From Tetrapyrgos nigripes (Eukaryota > Basidiomycota > Agaricomycetes > Agaricales > Campanellaceae), in assembly GCA_013368315.1 (NCBI GenBank), contig JAACJM010000002.1, positions 1,054,001 to 1,118,000 on the forward strand: 64,000 nucleotides of DNA, in the 5' to 3' direction. The first letter of the stretch is position 1. The number at the start of each line of letters is the position of its first letter. The translations under genes were made by a program, and so were the position numbers. Under the pieces are notes generated by a model, which was given only the letters and a program-made list of their open reading frames with translations, did not search any database and was not told where the DNA came from. Of this stretch, positions 61,560 to 64,000 are shown piece after piece.

Positions 61560-63275
61560 AGACTCCCTTTTTCTTCGACTGACTGTCCAACGGCTGTCGG
61601 CTCATGGTGGTTTCGGTTCTTCTTGCTTTAAAATCAGTACATAACACGTCAGTCTGGATATTATAGACTGATGTCACTCGCCGTCTTCATCTCCAATATC
61701 GCAAAGCTTGTCTGGCTATGGAGTTTACAAGCTGTGTCACGGTACATCATTAATCATAGACTCGAACCACTCTTTGCAAAGGTTTGATCCTATTCTTTCT
61801 TTTCCTCATTTTACCAGAAATTCAATTGGACGATCAGCAAGATGATTAGCAAAGGTTTGATGAAAAATCGATCAAACCGCTTGGCATCAAACCTTGCAGA
61901 AGTGACTGGCTCGAGTCTAGGTATATCATTTGTATCGCGACAACGTGTCTCTACTTAATACTCTGCTTCGCTTGATGGTTCGTCTGTAACGAAGCCGGTT
62001 CTTGGTCTTCCGCGTATCTCCAGGCTCAACATTCTGTTAACTCAGCATTGTACATCCTTGCACTGTATGTTTCTCTCACAAAAGATAAGTACGTGTACTT
62101 CATTCCGCTAACTTTGACTTCCTCCGTACTTCCGCTGTCTGCGGCCAAGCTGCCATGATCATTTCGATGCACTGTTCAAGGCCTCTTCTCTTTCTCTCTT
62201 CCGCTGTCAACTTCGCCAAATTCCGTGTTCTCACCCGAATTTCAGGTAGTTTCCAGTGTATCTACCCTGAAACAGCAGTTCAATGCACTACTATTCCTTC
62301 AGTGGCAGGATGACTTTATGGAATCCCGAATATACCAACGGTTCACTATTCACCGTCTCCGATGCAAAGGGAGTCCGGTCACATTTCCTCCACCACTCCG
62401 GATGGGCTTCCAAGGCGACTGACAAGCATAATCCAACTCCACACCGGCCACGTCCCACTCAATGCCCACCTGTGTCGTATCAGCTGTGCTGATAGAGTGA
62501 CACCTCGTACTGTTCCAGCTGCGAGGCATCAGGTTATCTGGCCAAAGAGACTGTCCATCATACCGAAAGGAACGCTTAAACGGGCTCTTGGACGTGATGG
62601 AGATGTGTCTATTCGGAAGTATGGATAACATGAAATTACTTCTACGCTTTGTGGGCAGCTCAGAGACTTTCCAAAAACATTTCGATGATGTTTCCCCAAT
62701 TGAGAATGATGACAATGAGTAACTACACCCACAGATGGCGACATGCATATACGCAAGGCTAACAACAAAGACTGCACCGCTTTCTGACCTTGCTTCTCCA
62801 CAGCTTGCAGCAAACTTGCCTGGGTAACCAGGATTTCGGTCTCGGGAACCTGAGCCGGGCAGAATGAACCCCTCTCACATAAGTCACTCACCGTGTATGG
62901 AATGCCTCAAACCCTCGCTCGACGGGTGGCCAGCTAAATGGCTCAAAGAGTCTGAACTACAGGAGGATGTGCATTTTTCTGTCGGGCAAGCTGGACCCTG
63001 CTGGTTCCCGAGAGAAAAGAAGGATGAGCACGTGTGCATCATAGTAAAGCATAATAAAATGACCTAAAAAACTCATCCTATGCGGCAATACACTCTAAGA
63101 ATCCGCTCTTTAGAGTTCAAACTCACTTTTCACTTGGCAGAGCTTCTCCCGAATCTCGTTCATTAACGGGTTTCCATTCTCTACTAAGCATACCACATAT
63201 CCTGGACAGTGGTACACCTGCATTGCACCCTAGGGCTGGAAATATCCGGCTGCTACTAGCAAACGGCCAGGTACC
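61560..63275. other. No gene recognised
   Basis: Mixed-composition sequence with frames up to 132 codons (minus strand, 62350-62748) but no domain, signal peptide or believable exon chain. Possibly a gene relic. Confidence 0.35.
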
Positions 63276-63440
63276 TAGTAGAATACCTCATAACAAATAC
63301 GGTAGTAATGAATAATTGGTCATAACGAATACGTCCCAAACAAAAATTTACAGCCAAAAAAATATATCATAAGGAATAACCATCATAATGAATAGCTTTG
63401 GGCTGTCTCCCAACACTCTTCGTTATGAGGTATTTGACTG
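63276..63440 (+). mobile_element. Pogo/Tc1-like MITE, copy 3, diverged
   Basis: Aligns with the copy at 41479-41653 but with more changes, including a mutated left tip (CTAGTAGAATACC) and about 10 bp missing inside. TA follows the right end. Confidence 0.7.
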
Positions 63441-63915
63441 TATATGCCTTCATTCTTTACCATTCTCCTGGCTTCAAATGCATATAATTGCTACTCTAAT
63501 CCTCCGCACTCAGAGGCTGTCCTTGCTTGAAGCACCGTGACGAGAATAGAAAAGAAGTAGTATTCTTCCCCAGAGATCAAGTCTAGATCTACATCACTGC
63601 GCCGGGATGACGTGTACCCTATTTTAATTTCTGTCCTGTCTGTACCCACTGATCCTCACGCTGAAGGCGGAGAGATTAGTACAAGTCACAAAGCCGGCTC
63701 ATTGTATGATTTCCTCCCCATTTCTGACACAGGCTGACAGTGGTACGGATACTGTGGAGCTTGGCACTGGCAGCGCTCCGCGAGTATCGGGCAGCGGGAA
63801 GTTAACTTCAACTAAGTACTATCTCCTTCGAATTCTTTGGCAATTCCGCTTGGTTAGGTAAGGTATCTCTTGAGAAACAGCTTCGCCGTTTTGCTGATAC
63901 ACTGGGGTAATGCGG

Positions 63916-63923
63916 TATAAAAA
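63916..63923 (+). promoter_or_regulatory. TATA box of the gene at the right edge
   Basis: TATAAAAA, 60 bp upstream of the ATG at 63984, with a pyrimidine-rich CTCATTGGC...TTTCC stretch between them. A strong core promoter by fungal standards. Confidence 0.55.
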
Positions 63924-63983
63924 GTCTGTCTCATTGGCTTTTTCCTGTATCTAACTCATCTTTCGTCCATACTAACATCAAGA

Positions 63984-64000
63984 ATGACCACCCCAGCTAC
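63984..64000 (+). CDS. Start of a gene cut by the window end
   Basis: ATG in a CAAGAATG context followed by codons Thr-Thr-Pro-Ala. Only the first residues are visible, so no function can be given. Support comes from the TATA box upstream. Confidence 0.4.

Overview
The window is nuclear DNA of a filamentous basidiomycete, most likely an Agaricomycete that decays plant matter. The evidence is intron-dense genes (introns of about 50-95 bp, some with GC-AG borders), a Plavaka-type transposase, CYP52/CYP63-clan P450s, a secreted AA9 copper monooxygenase, a cupredoxin-like surface protein and an NB-ARC/TPR NLR-like protein. No bacterial-style operon is present. I built exon models by eye from splice signals and frame continuity. 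Models whose exons sum to a multiple of three are marked as consistent.

Layout. 1-4.6 kb: one five-exon gene of unknown function on the minus strand, then a 1.27-kb non-autonomous DNA transposon lying 8 bp upstream of its start codon. 4.6-12.15 kb: a 7,539-bp Plavaka-type DNA transposon carrying a transposase (9 exons), an acidic accessory gene on the opposite strand and a small coiled-coil gene. It sits inside the exon of a Ser/Gly-rich host gene (4.23-13.18 kb), whose frame rejoins exactly when the element and one copy of a 2-bp target duplication are removed. 13.2-20.8 kb: two weak gene models, then an NLR-like gene with 20 full near-identical 42-residue TPR units plus a partial one.

20.8-44.8 kb: mobile-element territory. 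It holds a dispersed repeat family with conserved ends and variable middles, a chromodomain Ty3-type remnant with one LTR, and a LINE interrupted by a 5.18-kb Ty1/copia element. The copia element is itself interrupted by a 175-bp pogo-like MITE. This region is flanked by two copies of a 4-kb segmental duplication (24.7-28.77 and 44.82-48.86 kb), each carrying a complete P450 gene.

49-59.2 kb: a compact gene-rich stretch with a cupredoxin-like GPI-type surface protein, a four-TM protein, an AA9 LPMO, a zinc-independent MDR oxidoreductase and a seven-TM protein. 59.2-64 kb: mostly repeats and empty sequence, ending with the first codons of a new gene behind a TATA box.

The main themes are stacked transposon insertions datable by their target duplications, nonsense mutations of the CGA-to-TGA kind in the elements, and two recently duplicated gene structures (the P450 pair and the TPR array). 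Nothing here is clearly a wholly new system. The strongest unusual objects are the three-gene Plavaka element caught in a host exon and the homogenised TPR-NLR.
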